64,000 nt of DNA from positions 1,608,441 through 1,672,440 of the forward strand of contig SCFE01000006.1 in assembly GCA_004352715.1 (NCBI GenBank). The letters are read 5' to 3'. Below the pieces are notes generated by a model, which had not been told where the DNA came from, did not search any database, and saw nothing but the letters and a program-made list of their open reading frames with translations. Origin of the DNA: Hofstenia miamia (lineage: Eukaryota; Xenacoelomorpha; Acoela). The position numbers and the translations under genes are program-made. Of the stretch, positions 1 to 12,400 are shown piece after piece (the first letter of the stretch is position 1; every line of letters starts with the position of its first letter).

Positions 1-1341
1 AACAATGTTTTCCCAACTATCAACAATATTTTGACAAACCTCTAGTAAAAAATGAAAATAACGAAAATAAATACCTAAAGATTGAACGTCATCCGCAATC
101 GAGGCCAAAAGACAAAAGACTTGATAACCGCATTGGAAGATATGAAATTGTGTACTAAATACTTTCAAAAAATTTCCATCGGCTTTAGGACCTTCATCAA
201 ACAAGGCTAAACCTAAAATAGTGTAAAATCATATTATCGGTAACGAGTGTTGGAAACGCACTGTAATTATCGAGAGAATCCTTGTGATTAATCATAAACT
301 GCCACAACCATGTACAAAGAGTGACTAAATTAAAACCACTTCCAACGTAGATCCCTAAAAGAAAATATTAAATTAATTTTCAATTTATTTAAAAAATACT
401 TCCATACCCAAAATCACTTCAAGTAGCAATAACAATCAAATTGGATTTTAGATAGAAATTTATTAGAAAATACCATTGAAAATGAAACAATAAAAGTGAC
501 CTAAAAGTGAGCAAGTGGCAACTGTGGAATTGTTTATTTTGTGTTTAAATCAAATAAAAATGGTTGATGCAACATGAGGAATATTTTTAAGAAGTTGAAG
601 TACAAAGATTTTGTTACTTTGTCTAGTTACTTATTTCAAAATGTAAGTGTGACTTTGAATCAATGCCATGCGATGCACTGATAGCACACAACTCAAAACT
701 GTGTAAAACGTTACTAATAGAATACAATTTCAAAAGAAATACTTTTAAATTCTTCATCAGTAAGCTTCTTAATAAGCGTTTGAAAAAAGTAAACATTGGA
801 GTGATTAAGCACCTCTTCTAGCACCAAAGCATGTTGATCCGACTAAAAATACAACACTGAATTTATGTTGAAATCAGATTATGGACTTCTTACAAAACTC
901 TATGTAAACAGCTATTAGTATATCTTAATAATTCGAAATTCAAAATATTTTAAAACAATATAGTCGTAGCCGCATAGAGCCAATTGGTGAACTTGTTAAA
1001 ATAGTTAAATTAATAAAAAGGATAATTAATTCCCGATAAATTATTCTGTTTGATGATACATTTATCAAGCAAATATTGCACTAGACATCAAAAATTGTGT
1101 ATACATTCTTTAAATTAGTTCAGTAAATGTCTATGAAAAACAACAGTAGGGATATGCACCTATAACTATGTTAGGAATCCATTTCAACTTGCCACTGTCA
1201 AAAGAAATTTAAGCTAATGTTCTCTTTTGACACGCCTTTTGTCAAAATATTATAGCGCTGTTCTACTGCTAGTAATATCAATATGCATGGATGTCGAAAA
1301 TGGTAAAACTAACCTTGGGAATAGAGCTTGCTTTCAATGAG
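1..1341. repeat. Near-identical copy of 3059-4381 (duplicate or allelic contig end)
   Basis: This stretch repeats 3059-4381 almost base for base. The visible differences are a few substitutions (near 18, 29, 263 and 367) and an indel of about 16 bases near 515-530. It carries the same ELYS solenoid exons on the minus strand, at about 4-212, 262-354, 743-842 and 1314 onward, the last cut by the gap at 1342. A true tandem duplication is possible. Because this copy ends exactly at an unsized gap, two overlapping haplotype contigs placed in series look more likely. Confidence 0.85.
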
Positions 1342-2341
1342 NNNNNNNNNNNNNNNNNNNNNNNNNNNNNNNNNNNNNNNNNNNNNNNNNNNNNNNNNNN
1401 NNNNNNNNNNNNNNNNNNNNNNNNNNNNNNNNNNNNNNNNNNNNNNNNNNNNNNNNNNNNNNNNNNNNNNNNNNNNNNNNNNNNNNNNNNNNNNNNNNNN
1501 NNNNNNNNNNNNNNNNNNNNNNNNNNNNNNNNNNNNNNNNNNNNNNNNNNNNNNNNNNNNNNNNNNNNNNNNNNNNNNNNNNNNNNNNNNNNNNNNNNNN
1601 NNNNNNNNNNNNNNNNNNNNNNNNNNNNNNNNNNNNNNNNNNNNNNNNNNNNNNNNNNNNNNNNNNNNNNNNNNNNNNNNNNNNNNNNNNNNNNNNNNNN
1701 NNNNNNNNNNNNNNNNNNNNNNNNNNNNNNNNNNNNNNNNNNNNNNNNNNNNNNNNNNNNNNNNNNNNNNNNNNNNNNNNNNNNNNNNNNNNNNNNNNNN
1801 NNNNNNNNNNNNNNNNNNNNNNNNNNNNNNNNNNNNNNNNNNNNNNNNNNNNNNNNNNNNNNNNNNNNNNNNNNNNNNNNNNNNNNNNNNNNNNNNNNNN
1901 NNNNNNNNNNNNNNNNNNNNNNNNNNNNNNNNNNNNNNNNNNNNNNNNNNNNNNNNNNNNNNNNNNNNNNNNNNNNNNNNNNNNNNNNNNNNNNNNNNNN
2001 NNNNNNNNNNNNNNNNNNNNNNNNNNNNNNNNNNNNNNNNNNNNNNNNNNNNNNNNNNNNNNNNNNNNNNNNNNNNNNNNNNNNNNNNNNNNNNNNNNNN
2101 NNNNNNNNNNNNNNNNNNNNNNNNNNNNNNNNNNNNNNNNNNNNNNNNNNNNNNNNNNNNNNNNNNNNNNNNNNNNNNNNNNNNNNNNNNNNNNNNNNNN
2201 NNNNNNNNNNNNNNNNNNNNNNNNNNNNNNNNNNNNNNNNNNNNNNNNNNNNNNNNNNNNNNNNNNNNNNNNNNNNNNNNNNNNNNNNNNNNNNNNNNNN
2301 NNNNNNNNNNNNNNNNNNNNNNNNNNNNNNNNNNNNNNNNN
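1342..2341. other. Assembly gap, 1000 N
   Basis: Exactly 1000 unknown bases, the usual placeholder for a gap of unknown size. It truncates the duplicate copy of the ELYS exon that starts at 1314. Reading frames crossing it are not meaningful. Confidence 0.99.
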
Positions 2342-2407
2342 AAAAGAAAGTTGAGTTTACCTTACCTATAGAAAAATTCACAACATCAAAAATCTACATA
2401 GTAGAAT

Positions 2408-2775
2408 ACTTTGCCATATATATATACGGGTTTTCCTAAAAATAACGTATATATACGGTTTATTGGGTTTGTACACAATTTTTCAATCGCACAGAGTCAA
2501 GTATTAATAAAAACTTTATTAAGATTAAGATATTTAAGACTGCAAAATTTAAAGTGAAACTAAAGATACAAATAACAAAAGCTACATTACCCGTATATAT
2601 ATATATGGCTTAGCAACATAATTAAAACTATTTGACAAACCAATTTTCCAAATTTAAAAAAAAATTCTTCATAAATGTGATAAGAGTTGCGTTAAATAAA
2701 TTAAATGCACATTATGAACTTAGGCACTTAAAAATAAGCAAATACCGTATATATATATATATATGGTTTTTCTTT
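2408..2775. repeat. Cluster of four (TA)n motifs edged by CCG/CGG
   Basis: Near 2412, 2448, 2593 and 2747 there are four short (TA)n tracts, each next to CGG, CCG or a close variant. Two have the palindromic look of CCG-TATATA-CGG. They may be microsatellite seeds or terminal scraps of small transposons. The rest of 2342-3058 is AT-rich and shows no gene. Confidence 0.5.
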
Positions 2776-3061
2776 TAATTTTTTTAGATTACATCTATAC
2801 CAATTTCCAACATATACACATGAAGGACATTCAATGTATAAAAATTTTGTGACAATATACAAAAATGTGATTTTTCATAATATTTCTGTTACCCCCCACC
2901 CCTTAAACGAATTATTGAAATTTTAATTATGAAAAAATAGATGCATTGAAAATTGAAAGAATATTGCAATTTGTACCATTTTTTATATGAAAATATCAAA
3001 ATGTGATTACTATCAGCAGATCATCTATAAAGAAAACGCTTTTTAAAATTTATTAGTAAAC

Positions 3062-3412
3062 AATGTTTTCCCAATTATCAACAATATGTTGACAAACCTC
3101 TAGTAAAAAATGAAAATAACGAAAATAAATACCTAAAGATTGAACGTCATCCGCAATCGAGGCCAAAAGACAAAAGACTTGATAACCGCATTGGAAGATA
3201 TGAAATTGTGTACTAAATACTTTCAAAAAATTTCCATCGGCTTTAGGACCTTCATCAAACAAGGCTAAACCTAAAATAGTGTAAAATCATATTATCGGTA
3301 ACGAGTGTTGGAAACGCACTGTGATTATCGAGAGAATCCTTGTGATTAATCATAAACTGCCACAACCATGTACAAAGAGTGACTAAATTAAAACCACTTC
3401 CAACGTAGATCC
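3062..3412 (-). CDS. AHCTF1: ELYS alpha-solenoid exons (3320-3412 and 3062-3270)
   Basis: The upstream exon encodes a hydrophobic helix with LCTWLWQFM. It matches the ELYS segment just before the LFD motif. A 49-base intron (GTGCG...TTTTAG, 3271-3319) links it to the exon starting LALFDEGPKADG. In frame this yields two further helices (FQCGYQVFCLLAS and YFRYFHFLLEVCQHIV). The donor at 3061 (GTTTAC) is weak, so that boundary is less certain. The phases (1 in, 1 across, 0 out) are consistent. Confidence 0.7.
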
Positions 3413-6400
3413 CTAAAAGAAAATAATAAATTAATTTCCAATTTATTTAAAAAATACTTCCATACCCAAAATCACTTCAAGTAGCAATAACAATCAAATT
3501 GGATTTTAGATAGAAATTTATTAGAAAATACCATTGAAAATGAAACAATAAAAGTGACCTAAAAGTGAGCAAGTTTATTTTGTGTTTAAATCAAATAAAA
3601 ATGGTTGATGCAACATGAGGAATATTTTTAAGAAGTTGAAGTACAAAGATTTTGTTACTTTGTCTAGTTACTTATTTCAAAATGTAAGTGTGACTTTGAA
3701 TCAATGCCATGCGATGCACTGATAGCACACAACTCAAAACTGTGTAAAACGTTACTAATAGAATACAATTTCAAAAGAAATACTTTTAAATTCTTCATCA
3801 GTAAGCTTCTTAATAAGCGTTTGAAAAAAGTAAACATTGGAGTGATTAAGCACCTCTTCTAGCACCAAAGCATGTTGATCCGACTAAAAATACAACACTG
3901 AATTTATGTTGAAATCAGATTATGGACTTCTTACAAAACTCTATGTAAACAGCTATTAGTATATCTTAATAATTCGAAATTCAAAATATTTTAAAACAAT
4001 ATAGTCGTAGCCGCATAGAGCCAATTGGTGAACTTGTTAAAATAGTTAAATTAATAAAAAGGATAATTAATTCCCGATAAATTATTCTGTTTGATGATAC
4101 ATTTATCAAGCAAATATTGCACTAGACATCAAAAATTGTGTATACATTCTTTAAATTAGTTCAGTAAATGTCTATGAAAAACAACAGTAGGGATATGCAC
4201 CTATAACTATGTTAGGAATCCATTTCAACTTGCCACTGTCAAAAGAAATTTAAGCTAATGTTCTCTTTTGACACGCCTTTTGTCAAAATATTATAGCGCT
4301 GTTCTACTGCTAGTAATATCAATATGCATGGATGTCGAAAATGGTAAAACTAACCTTGGGAATAGAGCTTGCTTTCAATGAGGAAGTGAAACGTAATTTT
4401 CGGAAAAGAAACAATGGTTCAGTCATAAAAAGATCCAACGACGCATCAGAGGACAATTCCAAAAGTTGCTTATCTTGAAGTCCTCGAATCGATCCCTTGA
4501 CAGCACTATCTTCCAGTACAATTTCAATGTCTAAAACGATAATATTTCAGAGTCAAGGTTTAACAAGATAAGATGCATCATACAATTTTACCACATTATA
4601 ATGCCTTCAAATTCCCCATCAGTATGATTGCATGCTACTAAAGTAATTCCTGAATTAAGTTTTTCAGATATTCGCAACTGAACTAAACATATATTGATTG
4701 GCTGCATAGGACAACGCTAGGACAACTAATTCATCAGGTCCGATGAATCTACATGTGTAACTGTAATCTAACGAGGCCTATTTAATACTATATTTACACA
4801 TTAAATGATATATTGCGTAGCACTAAATAAAATTATTATCGATAACTAAAAGAAAATTTCATTTAGCAACAATTTTTAAAACTATAGCATAGAAGAAACA
4901 GATATTTCAGATCCCAGCCTCACACAGTTCTGGCTTTGAACAAAAACCTTGGTCCCAATCCCTGATCTATTTCTATAGAGGTTCTGGCAATGCATTAACG
5001 TAACATCTTAAATACATCATACATTCACAATATATTGTATAATATATTTTTTTTTATTTTTCATTTCCGAAAACTTTGGCCTCGGTTCCAAAACATTTTT
5101 TGGTTCAGATACCTGGTAAATGATAATTTAATTTTTTCTAACTACTAAATTCATCAATTGTCCCGCTTTTTAGGTGTAACACTAACTGGTCCAAAAATTG
5201 ATGCATGGTTTGAAAACACTAACGTCTTTTAGCAAATATGCTGGCGTCAATTCAAATATTTTTCCAGATTCAACGTATAGTTTCAAATATTCCATTTCTA
5301 CACCATTCACAGATCTCAAAATATATAAGTTTGAACGATTTTTCTTGTCATACACAAGGGCGTAGCCAAGTAAGGAATTCTTCGTACTAACGCGACGCGT
5401 GATGAAATCAATCTTCGTGAAAATAATTGCTTTTGGTAGGACCTTTACCGATGGGCCCTTTGCGAAACATTATTGGCTAACAATGTCCTACATTCAAAAC
5501 CAAGTTTTGTTTATTCTCTACGCTTTTTGTAAGAACACATTGATTTAGAATTCATTCAACTGCGGCCTATTTAATGTTGCATTTATATGAAATCTTGGCG
5601 CAAATAAAATTGGGCCTCCATAACATGATTTGAGTGGAAAATGTAAAATATATTCTGATTTTCATCTAAAAAATCATTTTGTGGAAAGTCTCTTCTAGTA
5701 GTTTACATGTAGGGGTTTATAATATCGTATTTCATATTGCAATTTTTTTTATCAAAAATACATTATTTAAAATGTTTTGGGTGCGAAATAAAATATTTAA
5801 GTTTGTTTCTAAATAAAAAAAATTTGAAAGAAATTATTTCTGAATGAAATATTAATAGATCAGAATTCTTTGTTTAGAAGAATATCTGTATATTAAGGGT
5901 TATTCGGAGTAAGTCCTTCTGGTACGAAGTAAAATGCGCATCTGCAACTCGATCTTAGTATGACAAAATTATTGTAAACAAATATTTATACGATTTTCTC
6001 TAATAATTATGGATATTACTATTAATTGAGATGATTTGTGATATTAGCATATACTAGAGCTACCAATTTTACCAACCCCCATACCTTTTGGATATCAATG
6101 ATTCAAATTTAATAGTACAAAACATGGCCCATTGAAGTGGAAATGTAGAAAATGAAAATGTAAATTTTGTAGAACCACAACCATAGATATATTTATTTCA
6201 CATTGCAAAATCAGCATAGTTGTACATAAAAACTGTTGAATTAACATGAATTGAATGTCGTACTTAAAATATCTTATCTAAGTTTTATATCAGGTGGTTC
6301 CTGGTCCAAAATTTTCCACTGAATTCAGGCTATGAATTGGGTATGAAACTATTTCCAGTCCTTTTGTATTTTTCGTCCCTTACTGTGCACTCCTTGAATA

Positions 6401-9400
6401 AATTGGAGTCTTACAAACGCCATTCTGGTACCACTGCTTCTCCGAAGCAGAAGATGTTATGAATTTTATGGAACTTGACAAAGTCTCTTTTCTGTCCAGC
6501 TTCTCGTCCGGTTCTCTTCAAGACTCTTATTCCTTCCTGCGTTCTCTTCATTCCAAGCCTGAGCTCCCCAATTTGAGATGGAATCTTCTTTCTGCTCACT
6601 CTGACCTGGAGAAAGCTGATCTGTTCAACGCGTATTTTGCCTCTAACTTCTCTGTACCTGTCTCCATGTGCCCTGGTCTGCCTGCTGCCTTCCCGCTAAT
6701 CCAACTTTGCGATATTGACTTCGGCGCCCATGATATTTCTCTCATGCTTAAATCTTGCAAGTTGTCTGGTCCTTGNNNNNNNNNNNNNNNNNNNNNNNNN
6801 NNNNNNNNNNNNNNNNNNNNNNNNNNNNNNNNNNNNNNNNNNNNNNNNNNNNNNNNNNNNNNNNNNNNNNNNNNNNNNNNNNNNNNNNNNNNNNNNNNNN
6901 NNNNNNNNNNNNNNNNNNNNNNNNNNNNNNNNNNNNNNNNNNNNNNNNNNNNNNNNNNNNNNNNNNNNNNNNNNNNNNNNNNNNNNNNNNNNNNNNNNNN
7001 NNNNNNNNNNNNNNNNNNNNNNNNNNNNNNNNNNNNNNNNNNNNNNNNNNNNNNNNNNNNNNNNNNNNNNNNNNNNNNNNNNNNNNNNNNNNNNNNNNNN
7101 NNNNNNNNNNNNNNNNNNNNNNNNNNNNNNNNNNNNNNNNNNNNNNNNNNNNNNNNNNNNNNNNNNNNNNNNNNNNNNNNNNNNNNNNNNNNNNNNNNNN
7201 NNNNNNNNNNNNNNNNNNNNNNNNNNNNNNNNNNNNNNNNNNNNNNNNNNNNNNNNNNNNNNNNNNNNNNNNNNNNNNNNNNNNNNNNNNNNNNNNNNNN
7301 NNNGTTACGTTTATTTGGTTTTGATGTGGATTTCATCGAACTGTTCCAGTCTTACCTGACCAATCGTAACCAGTGTGTCAAAATCAACCCGTCTATCTCT
7401 GTTCTTTCTCCGTTACTAGTGGTGCCCCCCCCAAGGCTCAGTGTTTGCTGTTCTTTTCTTCCTCGTTGCCATTAATGACCTCCCTCATTCTGTTCTCAAC
7501 TCGTCTTGCCTGTTGTATGTCGACGACACTGCGATTTTTTATTTTGGTTGGTCTTTTGATTCGAACATTTTTTCTGATCTTGTCCACTTGTCTACTTGGT
7601 CCTCTGTCAACCATCTTGATCTTAGCACTACCAAGACATGTGGTATTTCCTTTTCTGTCGCTCCCCCTTCTGATTTGCCTCTACCTGTGAACTTTGCGTC
7701 TCATCACACTCATCTTGGAGTTCAAATTGCTGTAAACTTAAATTTGACTAGACTTTGAAGGGGAAACTGCAGAATACAGATAGTGACATGCTCTCTATTG
7801 CAGTTGAAGCAGAAAAACTACTCGGTGAAGAACTGGGATTACCACGGATAAGCCAATGTAAAATTTACCGATCAAATGTTTCCTCCGATTTTCCATGGCA
7901 ATACTTCTCGCGGTCAATGTACATACCATTCCTTGATGGAATAATTTCCAATTTATCTGAACGTATTGCTAAGCACAATGCAACAGCACTTGATATTTCA
8001 GCATTAATACCATCCCACACAGAAAATCATGCATTTGCTGACATTGAGCCATTGGTGGAGTTCTATCGAACTTCAGTTACAATTTGAAGAATTGGAATGA
8101 AACTGAGATGAAACCTTCCTATTCTACTGAAACACTGCAAAAGTGTAATAAAGATGCCTATCAAACAATTCACACTTACCTCAAAAATTTTCTGTGAGTC
8201 CTGTTAAGACAGCTTCTGCTGAACGAACATTCTCCACATTAAGATCACACTTACGTTGAGAAAGGTGTAAATGCAGTTTGAATAGACTCGCATGTTTTTA
8301 AGAAAGGACATCCCAATTGAAATAAACAAGATCGTCGATAAATTTAGAAATCAGACGAGGAAGATTGATTTTGTCTTAAAAATTTGTGTTCATAGAAAAA
8401 ACGTTCAGAACATATTGATTTGGCAATTTTATTAAACATATGATTTCTCCTACTTAATTCTAATTTGCATTTAAAATTATAATTGTTCTACTTCTAAGAG
8501 GATATGGTTGTGCACACAATTATCTTCTTCAAAGTTCATTTTGTAACTACAATTACTACTATAAGTAACAAGAAAAAACTAAACAAAATTGTGACTGTTA
8601 ATGTATCATAATAATGAGAAGCCCACGAGAATAACGTTATCTGAGTTGACTTACTAAATACTCCTACTGACATCCACCCCTACAAGGAAATCCTAGGCAC
8701 GCCCCCTTGGCTATACACTGCTGCAAACTAATTATTTCGAACATTATCTTCCCTATTATGAGGACTTATATACTTCCATGTATCAATTAGGATTCTTTTT
8801 ACTGGACAAAATCTATAAAAAAATCTTAAATTTTTCTCGCACAGTTTCGGAAAAAAATTTACAAATGAAATTTCTCTAGTCCCGATTACTTTTTCAAAAT
8901 GAGGTTGAAAAGGAACGAGTCTGCGATTGACACAAAGATTCAAATGTAGCTGAAATGCGATTATCTCGGGTGGTTACATGGGACGATGATCGCAAACAGA
9001 TCCATCTGAACAGATGCATTTGCCAGTCTAATCACAGCCTTAGTGAAAACACCTATTGAACTCTAGAGTTAAAGCGGAGAGGGAGAATATTTTTATAAGA
9101 AATGTGTTCGCAGGAGAAGATAGTAAAATTCAAGAGAATTGACGCTGATGTTCGTCACAAAACTTCTCTCCTACAATGATAAGTGGTCCTGCAGATGAAC
9201 GACTTGATAAGATTTTAGACTTTGCCAAAATGAAAAAGTCATGACTAATATATTGAGAAAATGTTAAAAAATTGAAAAGACACCACATTTGCTTGAGTCT
9301 TTAATCCACTTGAGGAATCAATAATCTATATCAAAATGGCACTTGTCCACATAGGGGATCATAAGACCAATGATGAAGAAGGCCTAATTGATAAGAAAAA

Positions 9401-12400
9401 TTTTTACTATAACAATATTGGTTTTATACTAATTGAATTAGGATTAACTAGTTATCTTTTAAAAATAAAAATTAGCTGACAGCCCATCCTAGCATTCCGT
9501 CCAGAAATGATATAAGCAGGAATTTTGTAACATCTTTAATTTTTTCGAGAATGAGAGCAATAAAGAAGCTGAAGTAAAGTTGTAAAAATTTAGATTTAGA
9601 AAATTATCCTTCATTGTGCAATTCGAGAAACAAAAATAGTTCAATCGAAAATCGAGAAGCACACTACATGAAATGCCATCATTTATCAGATATCTCAAAA
9701 AGAGGTCAATTTAAAAATATTTACTGTTGATACAGGGAATAATATCGACCTCAAGATGTTTCTACAATATTACTATACTGTACATCGAAACGATATAGCG
9801 GTATATGAATGCTATCTTTTATAAAAAAGTTCTAGTTATATTTTTAAAACAATAGAAACCTAAAAATGGTCTTACCATTCTTCTCGAACCAAATTTTTTT
9901 ATAGCGATTAAAGAAAAGAATATGACAGGATCAAAAAATGAATGTCCTAACTACTAATCGCAATAGTGAAGAATGGCAAAGGATTTTTAATGTACAAGTG
10001 TACAAATATTGAAAAATTCTATAAAATGTGCAAATTTTAATGAAAAATCTGCTCAAGTATGAATAATACAGCATTAAACATTGTACACACAATCTATTTC
10101 CGTGGTGAACAGCTAAAAATTCTTATATAAACACAATCTATTTCCGTGGTGAACAGCTAAAAATTCTTATATAAAATAAGAAAAATCGCTTACTAAACGA
10201 ATAAGCTGACGGATAGTATGAAGAAGTTCCAGGAGCCATGTGGGGGGATTTATATTTATAAAACGAGGTAGGTATAGCTTTAGTTGTCTAAGTGTTCAAG
10301 TTAATAAATGAACAAAATGAATGAACAAACCAAGATGATATCACTTCTATCATTAATGCATGACTTGCGAAGATTGTAAAATGACATAAAAACACATTGA
10401 TCTTGACCAGTGAGCAAACTAAATGGACAGTAATCACTAACTACTAAAAAATAAGGAAAGAAGAAGCTATTCCAAAAATGTAATGATACAATTGCAACTG
10501 GATTGATATTGGATTGCTTAATATTGTTATTAACAGTTTAACTACATGATGCCGTAATATAGCTTTTGGTAGTTGAATTAAACAAAAGTTTAAGCAAATT
10601 TAATACACAGCATTGCAATAAGTCAAATATATCACATGTTTTCCGTGAAAGCAACTTATACAAAATGTAAGCAAATTAAATACACAGCTTTACGTGAAAA
10701 CAAATTAAACAAAAGGGCATATCACAACAGTTGACAAAATGATAGAGTTTTGGAGGCACACAATCCTTATCTAGCCAAAAATATAAGTACACAATGTGCA
10801 CATACTCTTTCAAGGCAAGATCAATAATGAGGTTCGAAGATTTCTACGCCATGAGTTGTTGATTATTCACATTTGGTATTGGCAGAAATGAGGATGAAGT
10901 GTCGACTACAATTTCAAATACTCAGGCAATTAATTGATTAGCATGTACTCTTAACATTATGCGTAAACTACGAGCTGAAAGAAATCTCCCAGATGTGATT
11001 GAAAATCTAATTGAATTTGCAAAATTCCTCTTTGCTGAGTCCTTCTTCAACTTCACATACTCTTCCATCTGCTCCTACTTTATCTCCAATGACTGTCCTC
11101 GCTCCCGTAAAACTTGATTTGCTTTTATATTTTTGTTTGCCTTCAGCGTCGCAATCAATAACTCAGTCTACCTATGTAATAAACAAGTTGGCTTACATAC
11201 TACAATGTTTGAATAGTAAGGTTCTGCGGAAGCATTCAGTCCCATGGAATTTCCTATGCTCATTTTCATTGGATTGGGACGAAATATTTCAGGGGGACTG
11301 GAACTAACATGGAACCGAGACCACAACGTTTGCCCATTTCGGTGAAAATGAAAGTTATGCCGTAATACCAATGGGACCATGGTAACAAAAACTTATTTAG
11401 CTATATTTTGTTATGTGAAGTGAATTTTGCAAAACTTCAGTGCCATTCTTAATTCTTGATTAAGGTAATCATTCTCCTTTAAAATGAAATGTTTGAAAAA
11501 ATAATCCAATTTTTTTATCAATATGTAGGTAGTTTAAGCATTATAATTTAAGATAAATGGTTTGTTTGCATTCAAATTTTTCTCCATAGCAACGCCGTAA
11601 CAACATATTTCTTTCCAAATTTGCTGCTTCTTTCACTTTTAACGGGGATTCTTTTATTCAACGCTTGATGTATGTTATTTAATCCTTGAGAGTACATCTT
11701 CTTGTGATTGATTGATTTTTGTCGGCATCACAACGTGGTCAACTTTCCCACTAGTTTGTAGTTAGCTCAATGAAAATTGTCTTAAAAATAGCTGGTTTTG
11801 TGACTTTACAAGTTAAAAGTTCCTGTTAACGCTTCAAAATACACTTTCATTTATTGTTCTGATTGTAATTCTGAGTAAATAGATGGGACGCACCAAGGAA
11901 ATAAACTAAATCCTAAATGATAAACAAAAATGTAATGATGCCGGGTCATCATCGAAAAAAAATTAGCCAAAATAAAGAAGTGCTTCGTCACATGTCGGAA
12001 AATATTGATGTTACTTTGAAAGAAGGAATTATTTTTATGGACTTATCATTTCCTTCAATGTATTTGGCCTTGATTGTGCATGTGATATAAATTCCCATAT
12101 TGGCATAATCAAGAAATGTGAACAGAGTGTCATGGGATTATTCCTTCCATACCTAAAAGAAACAAGGGCGTTCGCATGAAATGAATGTGGGAAAAATCCT
12201 GGCTTTCAGGGAAATCGGCAAAGATCATAATGCCCTGGCTACTTCGTGAACATGCTCTCTTCACTTACTCGTTGCATCTTCACGAAAATTAATAATGTAA
12301 AGTTGTGAAAACTCAAGGATGAAACTGTCTGCACCGCAGAAAAAGAGGTTGTCACTATGAAGCAGGTGCTCTATAACCTATAATAATAAACCAACACCTT

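Larger units (their letters stand above)
5351..8722 (+). mobile_element. Possible hAT element remnant with a non-LTR fragment inside
   Basis: The right edge near 8700-8722 reads, reverse-complemented, CAGTGTATAGCCAAGGGGGCG. The left candidate near 5351 reads CAAGGGCGTAGCCAAGTAAGG. Both resemble short hAT terminal repeats. The 3' part of a hAT transposase lies at 7755-8350, between these ends, and a non-LTR fragment interrupts at about 6411-7750. The 8 bases flanking the two ends do not match, so the left end is tentative. Confidence 0.4.

Noticed and set aside
1278-2439. Long open frames of 347-382 codons
   Set aside because: They consist almost entirely of N. Only a few real codons lie at their edges.
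11011-11380. Open frames of 70-98 codons at 11.0-11.4 kb
   Set aside because: They have no domain, low-complexity Ser/Thr composition, no splice context, and no continuation on either side.
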